From contig CAYPAX010000003.1 of NCBI GenBank assembly GCA_964408735.1, forward strand, positions 1 through 64,000: a DNA stretch of 64,000 nt, read 5' to 3'. The stretch comes from UBA7887 sp964408735. GTDB taxonomy: Bacteria; Pseudomonadota; Alphaproteobacteria; UBA7887. How positions within the stretch are numbered: position 1 is the stretch's first letter; each line of letters opens with the position of its first letter. The notes below the pieces were generated by a model that was not told the origin of the DNA, made no database searches, and saw nothing but the letters and a program-made list of their open reading frames with translations. The translations under genes were made by a program, and so were the position numbers. Positions 33,347 through 43,700 of the stretch are shown here, piece after piece.

Positions 33347-33781
33347 TTAGGTTTTTAGGGCGGGATGTGTGCCGGCAAATTGGGCCAGCAGCTTTTTCAG
33401 CTTCTTTTCGTTGACCGCGAGCACGGCGTCTTCGACGCTCATCCATTTGCGTCGGCGCTGGCCTTTTTCGGGCCATTTGCGCCGGATGCGGGTGACCGCC
33501 ATGGGAAATACAGCGACACGGCGCAGGCCACCGCCCTTGTCGTCGGCCTTTTCGTAGTCGTAGGTGCCGATGGCGTCGAGCGATATATCGCCTTCGACGC
33601 CGGCCTCTTCATAGGCCTCCAGTGCCGCGGACTCCGAGGCCGTCATGCCGGTCTCGATATTGCCCTTGGGCAGCACCCAGCGCCGCGTCTCCATCGACGT
33701 GACCAGCACGATCTGCAGGCCGCCCTTGTGCTGGCGATAGGCAATGGCTGCGCATTGACTGATGGGGGGGCTGCTGGGCAT
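33347..33781 (-). CDS. Nudix hydrolase
   Basis: 144 aa. WVLPKGNIETGMTASESAAL is followed by EAYEEAGVEGDI. The second half of the Nudix box (E-A-x-E-E-A-G) is intact; the first half is a variant of the kind seen in diphosphoinositol/diadenosine polyphosphate type enzymes. A basic C-terminal region (RRKWPEKGQRRRKWM) follows. The ATG at 33781 gives the usual size; upstream frame extension overlaps the divergent sulfurtransferase. Confidence 0.85.
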   Translation of the reverse strand: MPSSPPISQCAAIAYRQHKGGLQIVLVTSMETRRWVLPKGNIETGMTASESAALEAYEEAGVEGDISLDAIGTYDYEKADDKGGGLRRVAVFPMAVTRIRRKWPEKGQRRRKWMSVEDAVLAVNEKKLKKLLAQFAGTHPALKT

Positions 33782-33838
33782 GCTCTCAGGCTCTCCGCGG
33801 CGACGTGGCCGGGAGCATAACACCAGGGAGCCCCCACC

Positions 33839-34702
33839 GTGAGCCCAGCCCACTTGTTGATCGAGTGTGACGCCCTCGAAGCCCGCCTCGGCGATGCGGC
33901 GTTGCGCCTCTACGACTGCACGACATGGCTGCGGCCGGATCCGCCGCGCATCTATCGTGTCGAAAGCGGCCGTGCCGATTTCGAGGACGGCCATATTCCC
34001 GGTGCCGACTTTCTCGACCTGACCGGAGAACTGGCGGACCCGAATACGAAATTCAACTTCATGATGCCCGCGCCGGAGGCGCTGGCGGCGACTCTGGCCA
34101 GCCATGGCGTCGGCGAAGACAGCCAGGTGGTGCTTTACTGCCGCAGCAACATTCAATGGGCGACGCGGGTGTGGTGGATGATGCGGGCGATCGGTTTCGA
34201 TGCCGTCTCGGTGCTCGATGGCGGCTTCGACAAGTGGCAGGCCGAAGGCAGGCGCGTGACGACCGAGATCACGCGGTACCCGGCGGCGAGCCTGACGCCA
34301 CGCCCGCGCAATGGTCTATTTTGCGACAGCGCCGCGGTTTTGGCGGCCATGGACGATCCCGATACCTGCGTCATCAATGCCCTGCGCGCCTCTTTGCACG
34401 ATGGCAGCGATAAAGTGAATTATGGCCGCCCCGGGCGCATTCCGGGCAGCGTCTGCGTGCCTGCCCTGTCGATGCTCGATGCCGATACCAAGGCCTACCG
34501 GCCATTGCCCGAGCTCGAGAGCCTCTATGCCGAGGCCGGTGCCCTGGCTGCCGAGCATGTGGTGATTTATTGCGGCGGCGGCATCGCCGCGACCAGCGAC
34601 GCCTTCATCCTGACCCGTCTCGGCCAGAGCTCGATCAGCATCTACGATGCCTCGATGTCGGAATGGGCCAACGACCCGTCGCTGCCCATGGAGAGCGGCT
34701 AG
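33839..34702 (+). CDS. Two-domain sulfurtransferase (rhodanese)
   Basis: 287 aa. Tandem rhodanese domains. The first carries a loop with VLYCRSNIQWATRVWW; the second has VIYCGGGIAATSDAF, the expected place of the catalytic cysteine (CxGGIxA). It could be a thiosulfate or 3-mercaptopyruvate sulfurtransferase; the loop does not match either classical type exactly. The GTG start at 33839 follows a GGGAGCC site. Confidence 0.88.
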   Translation: MSPAHLLIECDALEARLGDAALRLYDCTTWLRPDPPRIYRVESGRADFEDGHIPGADFLDLTGELADPNTKFNFMMPAPEALAATLASHGVGEDSQVVLYCRSNIQWATRVWWMMRAIGFDAVSVLDGGFDKWQAEGRRVTTEITRYPAASLTPRPRNGLFCDSAAVLAAMDDPDTCVINALRASLHDGSDKVNYGRPGRIPGSVCVPALSMLDADTKAYRPLPELESLYAEAGALAAEHVVIYCGGGIAATSDAFILTRLGQSSISIYDASMSEWANDPSLPMESG

Positions 34703-34714
34703 AGCCGGTCACGG

Positions 34715-34912
34715 TTAGTCGAAGATATCGGGATCCTGGCTGATCGCGTCGTCGAGCGCGCGGTCGATCTTCACCCGCACCTCCTGTTCGATCTTGATGG
34801 CCAGGTTGATGACGATCGGCTTGTCCGGCGCCTCGACCTTGACGGTCGGCGCGCAGGCCACTGCCAGTGACAGCAGCGAAGCGGCCATCGCCATCTGAAT
34901 TTGCCTTTTCAT
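34715..34912 (-). CDS. YnbE-like small lipoprotein
   Basis: 65 aa. Lipobox SLAVACAP, then the YnbE signature VKVEAPDKPIVINLAIKIE and a short helical tail. In E. coli YnbE works with YdbH and YdbL in outer-membrane lipid homeostasis; neither neighbour is visible here, so it may be an orphan or its partners are elsewhere. It is convergent with the sulfurtransferase gene. Confidence 0.82.
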   Translation of the reverse strand: MKRQIQMAMAASLLSLAVACAPTVKVEAPDKPIVINLAIKIEQEVRVKIDRALDDAISQDPDIFD

Positions 34913-35067
34913 GGCGCAATTCTATGCTCCGGGCGCCCCAGACCCGCAGTGACGGGCGACACACGAGATAGCGGTTTGTGTGAACTTGTTCATACCCAGG
35001 GGGCAACTTCCCCTGTCAGAGTCCGACATTCGGCCGGTACAGAAGCACTTCCGTGGCAGGAGGCAAG

Positions 35068-35961
35068 ATGTTCGACCCGACCTCACTTGCGATCGACGCG
35101 TTTCTCGATCTGCTCAAGGACGACTATCTGGCAACCTATGGCCAGTTGGAGCCCGATTATCCGGGCATCGTCGCCTTCGCCGGGCGCATAGCCTTGGAAA
35201 ACATCGCCAATAGCGACGCCCCCTATCACGACGTTCGCCATACCATGATGGTCACGCAAGCCGGCCAGGCGATCCTCAAAGGCAAGCATCTCAGCGAGGG
35301 CGGTGTCGGGCCGCACGACTGGCTGCATGCCATCCTTTCCATGCTTTTCCATGATATCGGCTTCGTCCGCGGCCTGTTGCGCGACGACCGCGAAGGCAAA
35401 TACGTGACTGACGAGGCGGGCGGGCGCATTGCGCTCATGCCCGGCGCCAGCGATGCCGCGCTCTGCCCCTATCACATCGAGCGCGGCAAGCGCTTCGTGC
35501 GCGAGCGTTTCGCGGGCCACACCACAATCGTGGCGGAGATCATCTGCGCCAATATCGAGCGCACCCGCTTTCCCGTGCCCGACACCAACGACAGCCACGT
35601 TGCCGACGACATGCCGGGCCTGGTGCGCGCCGCCGATTTCGTCGGCCAGCTTGGTGACATCAACCACACCCGCCACCTCTCCGCCCTCTTCATCGAGCTG
35701 CAGGAGACCGGCACCACCACGCGTCTCGGCTTCGACAACGCCGCCGAGCTGCGCCGCGACTACCCGGCCTTCTTCTGGCGCACCGCGCGGCCCTATATGG
35801 AAACCGCGATGCGCTATTTGCGCATCACCCGCGAAGGCCGCGAATGGCTTGCCCGCCTTTACGCCAATGTCTTTGCCGAAGAGCATGACCTCGCCTGCGC
35901 CGGCCCGGAGCGTGCGATCGGTGCGGCGGCGCCGAAGGTGATGGGCCTGCGCCCAAGGTGA
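35068..35961 (+). CDS. HD-domain metal-dependent hydrolase
   Basis: 297 aa. Metal ligands are seen as PYHDVRHTMMV and MLFHDIGFVRGLL, i.e. the H...HD pattern of HD phosphohydrolases, with a later Asp in RAADFVGQLGDINH. It resembles Npun_R2479-type HD metalloproteins related to cyclic nucleotide phosphodiesterases. The ATG at 35068 is preferred because AGGAGG lies immediately upstream; a GTG 15 bases earlier is in frame. It may act on a cyclic nucleotide. Confidence 0.8.
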   Translation: MFDPTSLAIDAFLDLLKDDYLATYGQLEPDYPGIVAFAGRIALENIANSDAPYHDVRHTMMVTQAGQAILKGKHLSEGGVGPHDWLHAILSMLFHDIGFVRGLLRDDREGKYVTDEAGGRIALMPGASDAALCPYHIERGKRFVRERFAGHTTIVAEIICANIERTRFPVPDTNDSHVADDMPGLVRAADFVGQLGDINHTRHLSALFIELQETGTTTRLGFDNAAELRRDYPAFFWRTARPYMETAMRYLRITREGREWLARLYANVFAEEHDLACAGPERAIGAAAPKVMGLRPR

Positions 35962-35975
35962 CGCGCTGGCGCTGA

Positions 35976-38900
35976 TCAGGCGAGCGGGAGCTCGAACCAG
36001 AAGGTGGCGCCGTCACCGACGACGCTGTCGAAGTCCAGGCTGCCGTCCATGCTTTCGACCAATTGGCGGCTGATGGTCAGGCCGATGCCGGTGCCTTCTA
36101 TCTTCGACGCCTCCATGCCGACGCGGGAGAAGGGGCGGAACACTTCATCGTGATTGTCGGCGGAAATGCCGGGACCCGTGTCAGTGATGCTGACGCGCAG
36201 CTTGCCCGCCTCTGTCGCCACCGCATCCAGCGTCACGCTGCCGCCCTCACGGTTATATTTCACCGCGTTGGAGAGCAGGTTCAGGAGAACCTGCTTGAGC
36301 CGGCTATGGTCTGCCAACACATAGACGCGCGATTCGAACCCCCCATTCAAGACAAATGACACGCCGCGTTCGTCCGCCAGCGGCTGCACCAGCGCGATGC
36401 TCTGCCTCACCGCTTGCTCGACATCGATGGGCTCCAGATCGAGGTCGACGCTGCCCGATTCTATCTTGGAGAGATCGAGAACGTCGTTGATCAGAGCAAG
36501 CAGGTGCTGGCCGCCCTCGACGATGTGCTCGACGCTGGCCCGTTGTTCGTCGGTGAGGGGTTGATCGGGGTAGTCCCTTTGCATCTGGGCAAATCCCAGG
36601 ATGGCATTGAGGGGTGTGCGCAGCTCATGGCTCATCGACGAGAGGAACTCGCTCTTGGCCTGGTTTGCCGCGTCCGCCGCCTTCCAGGCCGAGATAAGCT
36701 CCTGTTCCACCCGTTTTCGTTCGGTGATGTCGCGCACCAGGCCGGTGAACAGGCGGTCGCCCTCTAGGCCGACCTCGCTGACCGCGATTTCCATCGGGAA
36801 GGTGGAGCCGTCCTTGCGCCGGCCCCTGACTTCGCGCTCGATGCCTATGGCCCGGGCCATTCCGGTCAGCAGGTAGTTGCGGATATAGCTGTCGTGCCGC
36901 TGGCTGTAGGGCTCGGGCATCAGCATCGCGATGTTCCTGCCGATCACCTCCTTGGCGTCGTAGCCGAACATGGCGCCAGCGCTGCGGCTGAAGGATTCGA
37001 CGATACCATCGGTGTTGATCACGATGATGCCGTCGACCGCGCCGTCCATGATGATGCGCAGACGCTCCTCGCCCCGCTGCAATGCCAATGTTCTTTCGGC
37101 GACCCGCGCCTCGAGCTCTTCATTGAGCTCGCGCAATGCGTCCTCGGCGCGCTTGCGCTCGCTGATGTCGGAGAAGATGGCCCGGATGGCCGGCTCGCCC
37201 TCCCAATCCACGACCATGGCCCGGCACTCGACCCAGCAGACCGAGCCATCGCGGCGCAGGATGCGCATCTCATAGTCCCGTGGGGCGTCCTCGCCTCGCG
37301 TCCGCCTGCTCCGGTAGTCTCGCGAGCGCCCGATATCCTCCGGGTGAACATAGCTGTCTATGGTGTCCAGAGCATAAAGTGGCGCGGGGTCATCGTAGCC
37401 AAGCATGTCGGCCATGGCCTGATTGGCCAGCAGCACTTTATCGTTGCGGTGTACGACGACGCCCTGGATCGAGCCCTCGACGAGATTGCGGAAGCGCTGC
37501 TCGCTGAGGCGGACCTCGTCTTCCTGGCGCATGAGGTCCGTGATGTCGGTTCCGGTGCCGCGATAGCCGACGAACGTGCCGTCGTTGCCGAAGACTGGCT
37601 TGCCGTTGATGCGGACCTGGCGAATCTCGCCATTTTCGGCGGCACGCTTGAATACGAAGTTGCGGAACGGCCGCCGCGCCTCATGATCCTGCGCATGGGC
37701 TTCCCATTTTCCACCATTGTCATCTCCGGGGAGCCGGTAATCGAAGCGTGTCTTGCCCAGCGCCGGCGGCAGGCTTGGTCCGGTATAGGACAGAGGATCG
37801 GCCGATATCGCCGTAAAACGATGCTGCTCGTCCGTCTCCCAATACCAGTCCGATGTCGCCTCGGTGAAATCCTTGAAGCGCGCCTCGCTCTCTTTCAGCG
37901 AATCCTCGCCGCGCTTGCGCTCCGTGATGTCCTGGTCGGTCCCTATCAGGCGGATCGCGCGTCCCTGGTCATCGCGAACGACGCTTGCGACCTGATGAAT
38001 CCAGCTTTCGCTGCCGTCAGGCTTGCGGATGCGGTAATCGCCATCGATCACATCTCCGGCGTCTGCGGCAGAGCAGGTTGAGGAAATCACATGCTGGCGA
38101 TCGGCAAGGAAGCGCTCGCGGTCATCCGGATGCACCGCCGCGAGAATCAGCTCCAATGTCGGCACGATGGATTCCGGTTCGTAGCCATACAAGCGAAACT
38201 CTTGTGCCGACCATACCAGATCCCCTGTCTCGACATCTCTTTCCCAGCTACCGACCATGGCGACCCGTTGCGCTCTGGCAAGGCTGCCTTCGCTCTTGCG
38301 CAACTCGTCTTCGGCCAGCTTGCGTGCCGTAATATCGTACAGGCCGCCGAAGATTGCGGACTCACCGCCGTAGTCGAGCAGCTTGGCGGATACCACAACC
38401 CAAAGCTCATCGCCATTCGGCAGTCTGACCTTGTGTTCCTGGTTGTGAACTTCGCCCGTAGCCTGCAACGTCGCCACAATTCGTGCTCGGTCGCTCGAGT
38501 CGACATAAATGTCCGCAGCTTTTCTGCCCACCGCGTTATCCGGGAGCTGGAGGAGGTGTTTGTAGTGCTCGTTCGCGAATAGAATGGTGCCGTCCGATAT
38601 GCGTGTTATCACGCTGGGAATCGGGTTTGCCTCAACGACGGCTTCAGCTTTCTGCTGAGTGTCCCGCCTATCCGTTATATCACTAAATAGCCCTAGAATA
38701 GCCGGTTCGCCTTGCCAGTCGATCTTTACCGAACGGCATTCCAGCCAGACATCTTCGCCGTTCTTGCGAATGGCTGGGCATTCGTAATGGGTGGGCCATT
38801 CCTGGTCACGAAGGCGTCCCTCGGCATATTGCCGTATGCGTTTCTTGTCCGCTGTCGAGAGCCACGCATCGACCGTTCCGAGCCGCAGAATATCGTCCGG

Positions 38901-39041
38901 GCTGTCATAGCCGAGTAGGTCGGCAAATGCCTGATTCGCAAACAATAGCGTGTCGTAGCGGTGTACGAGAATGCCCTCGACCGCATTCTCCACCAGGCTT
39001 CGGAAGTTTTCGTCGCCTCGATCGAATTTCTCGCTCGCCAT
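35976..39041 (-). CDS. Six-PAS sensor histidine kinase
   Basis: 1021 aa, soluble. Six tandem PAS/PAC modules, most ending in a DITERK-type PAC end (FSDITDRR, LYDITARK, DQDITERK, GTDITDLM, FSDISERK, VRDITERK). The sixth is FixL-like (MLMPEPYSQRHDSYI; EREVRGRRKDGSTFPMEIAV), but the heme-ligand His position of FixL is Arg here (MARAIGIER). The HisKA box is FLSSMSHELRTPLNAILGF, followed by an HATPase domain with LSNAVKYN and DTGPGI. There is no receiver domain or DNA-binding partner next to it. Confidence 0.92.
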   Translation of the reverse strand: MASEKFDRGDENFRSLVENAVEGILVHRYDTLLFANQAFADLLGYDSPDDILRLGTVDAWLSTADKKRIRQYAEGRLRDQEWPTHYECPAIRKNGEDVWLECRSVKIDWQGEPAILGLFSDITDRRDTQQKAEAVVEANPIPSVITRISDGTILFANEHYKHLLQLPDNAVGRKAADIYVDSSDRARIVATLQATGEVHNQEHKVRLPNGDELWVVVSAKLLDYGGESAIFGGLYDITARKLAEDELRKSEGSLARAQRVAMVGSWERDVETGDLVWSAQEFRLYGYEPESIVPTLELILAAVHPDDRERFLADRQHVISSTCSAADAGDVIDGDYRIRKPDGSESWIHQVASVVRDDQGRAIRLIGTDQDITERKRGEDSLKESEARFKDFTEATSDWYWETDEQHRFTAISADPLSYTGPSLPPALGKTRFDYRLPGDDNGGKWEAHAQDHEARRPFRNFVFKRAAENGEIRQVRINGKPVFGNDGTFVGYRGTGTDITDLMRQEDEVRLSEQRFRNLVEGSIQGVVVHRNDKVLLANQAMADMLGYDDPAPLYALDTIDSYVHPEDIGRSRDYRSRRTRGEDAPRDYEMRILRRDGSVCWVECRAMVVDWEGEPAIRAIFSDISERKRAEDALRELNEELEARVAERTLALQRGEERLRIIMDGAVDGIIVINTDGIVESFSRSAGAMFGYDAKEVIGRNIAMLMPEPYSQRHDSYIRNYLLTGMARAIGIEREVRGRRKDGSTFPMEIAVSEVGLEGDRLFTGLVRDITERKRVEQELISAWKAADAANQAKSEFLSSMSHELRTPLNAILGFAQMQRDYPDQPLTDEQRASVEHIVEGGQHLLALINDVLDLSKIESGSVDLDLEPIDVEQAVRQSIALVQPLADERGVSFVLNGGFESRVYVLADHSRLKQVLLNLLSNAVKYNREGGSVTLDAVATEAGKLRVSITDTGPGISADNHDEVFRPFSRVGMEASKIEGTGIGLTISRQLVESMDGSLDFDSVVGDGATFWFELPLA

Positions 39042-39714
39042 ATTATTATTACCGCATTCCTATCAGCGTGTTCGACAAGGCGGCCATACGTCACCTGTCT
39101 CGCATATGGCCATGGGACAGTGTCAACGTTGTCTTGCTAAAGAGCCATCGCGACAGGCATGGGCCTGCGCAATGGCGCGCCAAATCGAGCAGCATCAAGG
39201 TTTCGTCCCGGCTTTGCGGGGCGGCGATGCATTGCAGGCGTGGCCAGGACGGGGTTGCGACCCCGTCGGATTAGCAGGAAACGTGCGACACGGGTTTTGC
39301 GACCCTATTGACAACGAATACCCGGCAGCACAGCCGCCGGAAGATCCCCCGTCGACCAAGAGAGCATCGGGAAAAGCCTCCCACGGCGTTTTCCGTGCTC
39401 CAAGTCAGCCCAAGTACGAGACGATTGATGTCTAACTGTTCTCATTGATCTAAACTCCAACATCCATCCCGCTCCACGCACAGAAATACAAGTATAAGTA
39501 TTAATAAATAGTTTTCAAGCATTGTTCCGCACGCGAAACGGGTGACAGTATGGAATTGCCAAGTCAGCAGCGGATTACAGCGAGTCGAGAATATTTTGCC
39601 GCTTGGTCGAATCCGCGTCGCGAAACTCGCCCGGTTTGCGCAGCTGCGCTGCGATATCCCCGCCGCCCGCGCTCGGCTACACTCCGTCGCGGAAATCCAA
39701 GAGGGAGAGAGACC
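39042..39714. other. Long intergenic region with a GC hairpin
   Basis: 673 bases with no gene I can support between the kinase and the PanB-like gene. An overlapping 155-codon plus-strand frame (38971-39435) has no recognisable domain and begins inside the kinase. A GC hairpin GACGGGG-TTGCGA-CCCCGTC lies at 39248-39267. Bases 39430-39540 are notably AT-rich for this genome and could hold the promoter of the PanB-like gene. Confidence 0.5.
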
Positions 39715-40611
39715 ATGGCAAGCCACGCGACAGGCGACGGCGGCATTCCGCCACGGGATGCGGGGAAACGCGGGCTGACGCGCATCATGACGCTCGGCGG
39801 CGCCTACGGCACACGCAACTACACGGTCCACGGCCTGCGCGCGCAAAAGGGCAAGCGGGTGCTGGTCGAGACCCTGCCGTTCTCGCCCGAGGAGGCGGCG
39901 GCGGCCGAAGAAGCCGGCATCGACACCATGAAGGCGCGCTTCGACCCGACGCAGCCCCAGCTCAGCGCCGCCGTGCGCCAGGCGGCGCCCAACACCTTCA
40001 TGGCCTTTTCCGTGGCTTTGGTCGCTGCGGCCAGCCCGGAAGAGGCGGTGCGCCTCGGCTACGACGCCATGGCGCTCGGTGCTGACGCCATCATGTGCCA
40101 GTGGAGCCCGCGCTTCATCGAGGCGGCAGCGGAAGCGGGCATTCCCGTCCAAGGCCATGCCGGCCTGGTGCCGCGCCGCAGCACCTGGACGGGAGGCTTG
40201 CGCGCCGTCGGCAAGACGCTGGACGAAGCCAAGTGGGTCTACGACCAGATCAAGGCACTGGAGAATGCCGGCGCCTATGCGGTCGAGGTCGAGGTCATTC
40301 CCGAGGCACTGCTTAGGGAGATAAGCAAGCGCACGACGCTGATGACCTCGTCGATCGGGGCGGGCAGCGGCGGCGACATCCAGTTTCTCTTCGCCGACGA
40401 CATTCTCGGCAACAATGCGCCGCCCTATCCGCGCCACTCGAAGCAGTACCGAAACCTCTACAAGATGAAGCAGGAGATGCAGGCCGAGCGCGTGGCGGGC
40501 TTCAGCGAATTCGTCGCCGACGTCCGCGACGGCAGCTTCCCCGCCCGCGAACACGTCATCGAGGCCGACGATGCAGTGATCGAGGCGTTCGTCGAGGCTG
40601 TCGACAGGTAA
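39715..40611 (+). CDS. PanB-family (ketopantoate hydroxymethyltransferase-like) protein
   Basis: 298 aa TIM-barrel relative of PanB. Recognisable parts are GIPVQGHAGLVPRRSTWTGG, GAYAVEVEVIP (with the catalytic-type Glu) and SSIGAGSGGDIQFLFADDIL, which align with PanB GIPV-GH-GL, LE-VP and IGIGAG-xx-DGQ. The N-terminal VGDS metal motif of true PanB is not evident. It is therefore probably a paralogue with a different substrate. ATG at 39715 after GAGGGAGAGAG. Confidence 0.75.
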   Translation: MASHATGDGGIPPRDAGKRGLTRIMTLGGAYGTRNYTVHGLRAQKGKRVLVETLPFSPEEAAAAEEAGIDTMKARFDPTQPQLSAAVRQAAPNTFMAFSVALVAAASPEEAVRLGYDAMALGADAIMCQWSPRFIEAAAEAGIPVQGHAGLVPRRSTWTGGLRAVGKTLDEAKWVYDQIKALENAGAYAVEVEVIPEALLREISKRTTLMTSSIGAGSGGDIQFLFADDILGNNAPPYPRHSKQYRNLYKMKQEMQAERVAGFSEFVADVRDGSFPAREHVIEADDAVIEAFVEAVDR

Positions 40612-40694
40612 TCGCCCCACTCGCGTACCATCGAGTCCGGGCGCTTTCTGCGAGAGGTGACTCCCCAAGATGTGAGGGGATAGTCACAACCAGA

Positions 40695-40720
40695 GGGGAC
40701 AGTTTTATAAAACTGTCCCC
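40695..40720. repeat. Perfect 26-bp palindrome
   Basis: GGGGACAGTTTTA followed directly by its complement TAAAACTGTCCCC, a perfect dyad with no spacer, 48 bases before the cyclase gene at 40768. GGGGACAG-type palindromes are commonly dispersed in bacterial genomes near REP-like or transposase-mobilised sequences; as a hairpin it could also act on read-through from the PanB-like gene. Confidence 0.75.
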
Positions 40721-40767
40721 GTTCCTTTAGTGTAATCTCCCTACGCACTTGAGGGGGAGCCGGCACC

Positions 40768-43700
40768 ATGACTGCTGAGGAATCCGGGGGGATCAGGGCG
40801 TGGCTTGACGCGCATGGATTGTCGCAGCACACGCAAGCTTTCGAGGCCCAGGAGATCGACCTTGAGGCGTTGCCCGAGCTCACCGACGACGACCTCAAGG
40901 AGATGGGGCTTGCCATCGGCCCCCGGCGCAAGCTTCTCAAGGCCATTCGCGAGAGCGGTACCGACGCACCAGTGGTCCAGCCGCGCGAGGCCGAGCGCCG
41001 CCAGATCACGGTGATGTTCTGCGACCTGGTGGGCTCGACGGCACTCTCCGAAAAGCTCGACCCGGAAGACCTGCGCGGCCTCATGCAGCGATACCAGCAG
41101 GCTGCCGGCGCGGTCATCGAGCGCTACGGCGGCCACGTCGCGCAATATCTCGGCGATGGCCTGATGACCTATTTCGGCTGGCCGCAAGCGCATGAGGACG
41201 ATCCGGAGCGGGCGGCGAGGGCGAGCCTCGATATCGTCGAGGCCGTGAATGCCATGGATCTTCAGGTGCGCATCGGCATTGCCACGGGCCCGGTGGTCGT
41301 CGGCGAGACCGGTGGCGGTGATGCCAGTGTGCCGAAGCTCGCGGTGGGCGAAACGCCGAACCTGGCCGCACGGCTGCAAGGGTTGGCGGGGGCGGACCAG
41401 ATCGTCGTCGGCGCGTCGACCCGACGCTTGCTCGGCGGCACCTTCGAGCTGGTCGATATGGGCGAACAAGCCCTCAAGGGCATCGTCGAGCCGGTGCTGG
41501 CGCATCGCATTGAGGGGCTCGCTGCCACCGAGGGCCGCTTCGAGGCCCAGCACCAGCACCTGACGCCACTGGTCGGGCGTGAAGCCGAGATGGCCATGGT
41601 CACGGCCCGCTGGGAGCAGGCAAAGGCCGGCGAGGGCCAGGTCATCGTGCTCGGCGGCGAGCCAGGCATCGGCAAGAGCCGCATCACCCAGGCGCTGAGG
41701 GAGCGCTTGGCAGACGAACCACACATGCGCCTGCGCTACCAGTGCAGCCCGTATCACACCAACTCCGCCCTGCACCCGATCATGGAGCAGATCGAGCGCG
41801 CTGCCGGCTTCCAGCGTGACGACGCACCGGACAACAAGCTCGACAAGCTGGAACGGCTCTTTCCGGATGGCGCGGGCCGCGCGCTCCTTGCCTCTCTGTT
41901 GTCGCTGCCCGTCGAGCGCTACCCGGCGCTGGCGATGAGCCCGCAGAAGCAGAAAGAGGAGACCCTGCGGACGCTGGCAGCGCAGGTAACGACTCTGGCC
42001 GCGGAACAACCCGTGCTGCTGATCTTCGAGGACGCTCACTGGATCGACCCCACGAGCCAGGAGCTGCTGGACCTGGTGGTGCCGTTGGTCGCCGCACACC
42101 ATGTGCTGGCCGTCATCAGCCATCGCCCCGAGTACCAACCGCCCTGGCTGGGCCAGGGCCATGTTGCGCCACTGGCGCTGACCCGCCTCGGCCGAGCGGA
42201 CGCCGCGGCCATGGTCGCGCGCGTCTCCGACACGCCGCTTCCCGATGAGGTGCTCGACCAGATCGTCGCCAAGACCGACGGTGTGCCGTTGTTCGTCGAA
42301 GAGCTGACGAAGACGGTTATCGAGGGCGGCGCCGAGACGGCCAACGCCATTCCGGAGACGCTGCAAGATTCGTTGATGGCGCGGCTGGACCGTCTCAGTC
42401 CGGTGAAGGAAGTGGCCCAGATCGGTGCCTGTTTTGGCCGTCAGTTTTCCCATGAGCTGCTTGCCGCCGTCTCGCCGCTTGGGGACAACGAGCTGGGCGA
42501 AGCGCTGCAACAGCTACTCAATAGTGAGCTTATTCACCGCTCCGGTGACCACTACGCCTTCAAGCACGCCCTGGTCCAGGACGCGGCCTACAACAGTCTG
42601 CTCAAGAGCCGCCGCCAGCAGCTGCACACGAAAATTGCCGAAGCGTTGATCGAGAACAGCCCGGCAATCGCCGAGACCGAACCCGAGGTTCTGGCGCATC
42701 ATTATACCCAAGCGGATCTGACCGTGGAGGCGATCCCGCATTGGCTTGCCGCCGGCCAGAACGCCATCGCCCGGCTTGCCCTCGTGGAGGCGATATCCCA
42801 TTGTTCGTCCGCGTTGGAACTGGTGTTGGCCGAGCCGCCTTCGAAACCGAGCGATCGCATGGAAATCGCGGCACGCGCAGCGCTCGGTACAGCTCACATG
42901 GCATTGCGGGGATGGCAGGCGATCGAGGTGCGAGACACTCTTGCCCCGGCATGGGAATTGATGAGGACTACGCCGACCGACGTCAGCGCCAGCTCCCTCG
43001 GCTGGCTACTTTGCATGCAGGCGTGCACAACCGCACAAATCGACGAATCGCTGCGCTGGGTCCAGGAAATATTTGATGCGCGCTCGTGGTCTTCGGATCC
43101 GGATTTGGAAATCGTCGGTCATATGAGCGGTATCGTGTGCGAATTTTGGCATCCTGACTTCGCCGCCGTGATTGCGCATGGCGATCGTATCCATGATTTG
43201 TATGATGCTGATCGGCATGCTCATCTGGTGACAGTCACCAATCACGATCCACTTTCCATTGCCGGAATATATGTCAGTTTTGCTCTTTGGATGCTGGGCT
43301 ATCCGGACCAAGCGCGCAAAGTAGCGGGCGAGAAGGATTTACATGCCGACCGTGTCGGCCATCCCTTCGATAGGGCGTTCGTCCGAGCGACCGGCGCTGC
43401 TGCCTACGCTTATCTGAAAGACGCGGAAAAAATTATCGAGGCACACAATATATGTCGGAGAATCTCGGATGATAACGGAATTCCGTTCTTAAGAGATGTC
43501 GTCTCTCATATATTTATGTGCACTGCACATACTATCTCGGAGAACTTTGAAGAGGCATTGAACTCTGCAGACATCATCCTAAACGGCTGGAATCTCAGCG
43601 GGTTGCGCCTGGCTGTTCCGATGTTTCATTGCCAAAGATCGGAGGCGCTCATACTCCGTGGGTGCGCCACCGAGGCAGTGTTGCTTCTCCGCCAGGCTGT

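Noticed and set aside
38971..39435. 155-codon plus-strand frame running from the PAS kinase 5' end into the gap
   Set aside because: No recognisable domain, no ribosome site, and about half overlaps a well supported gene or low-complexity gap sequence.
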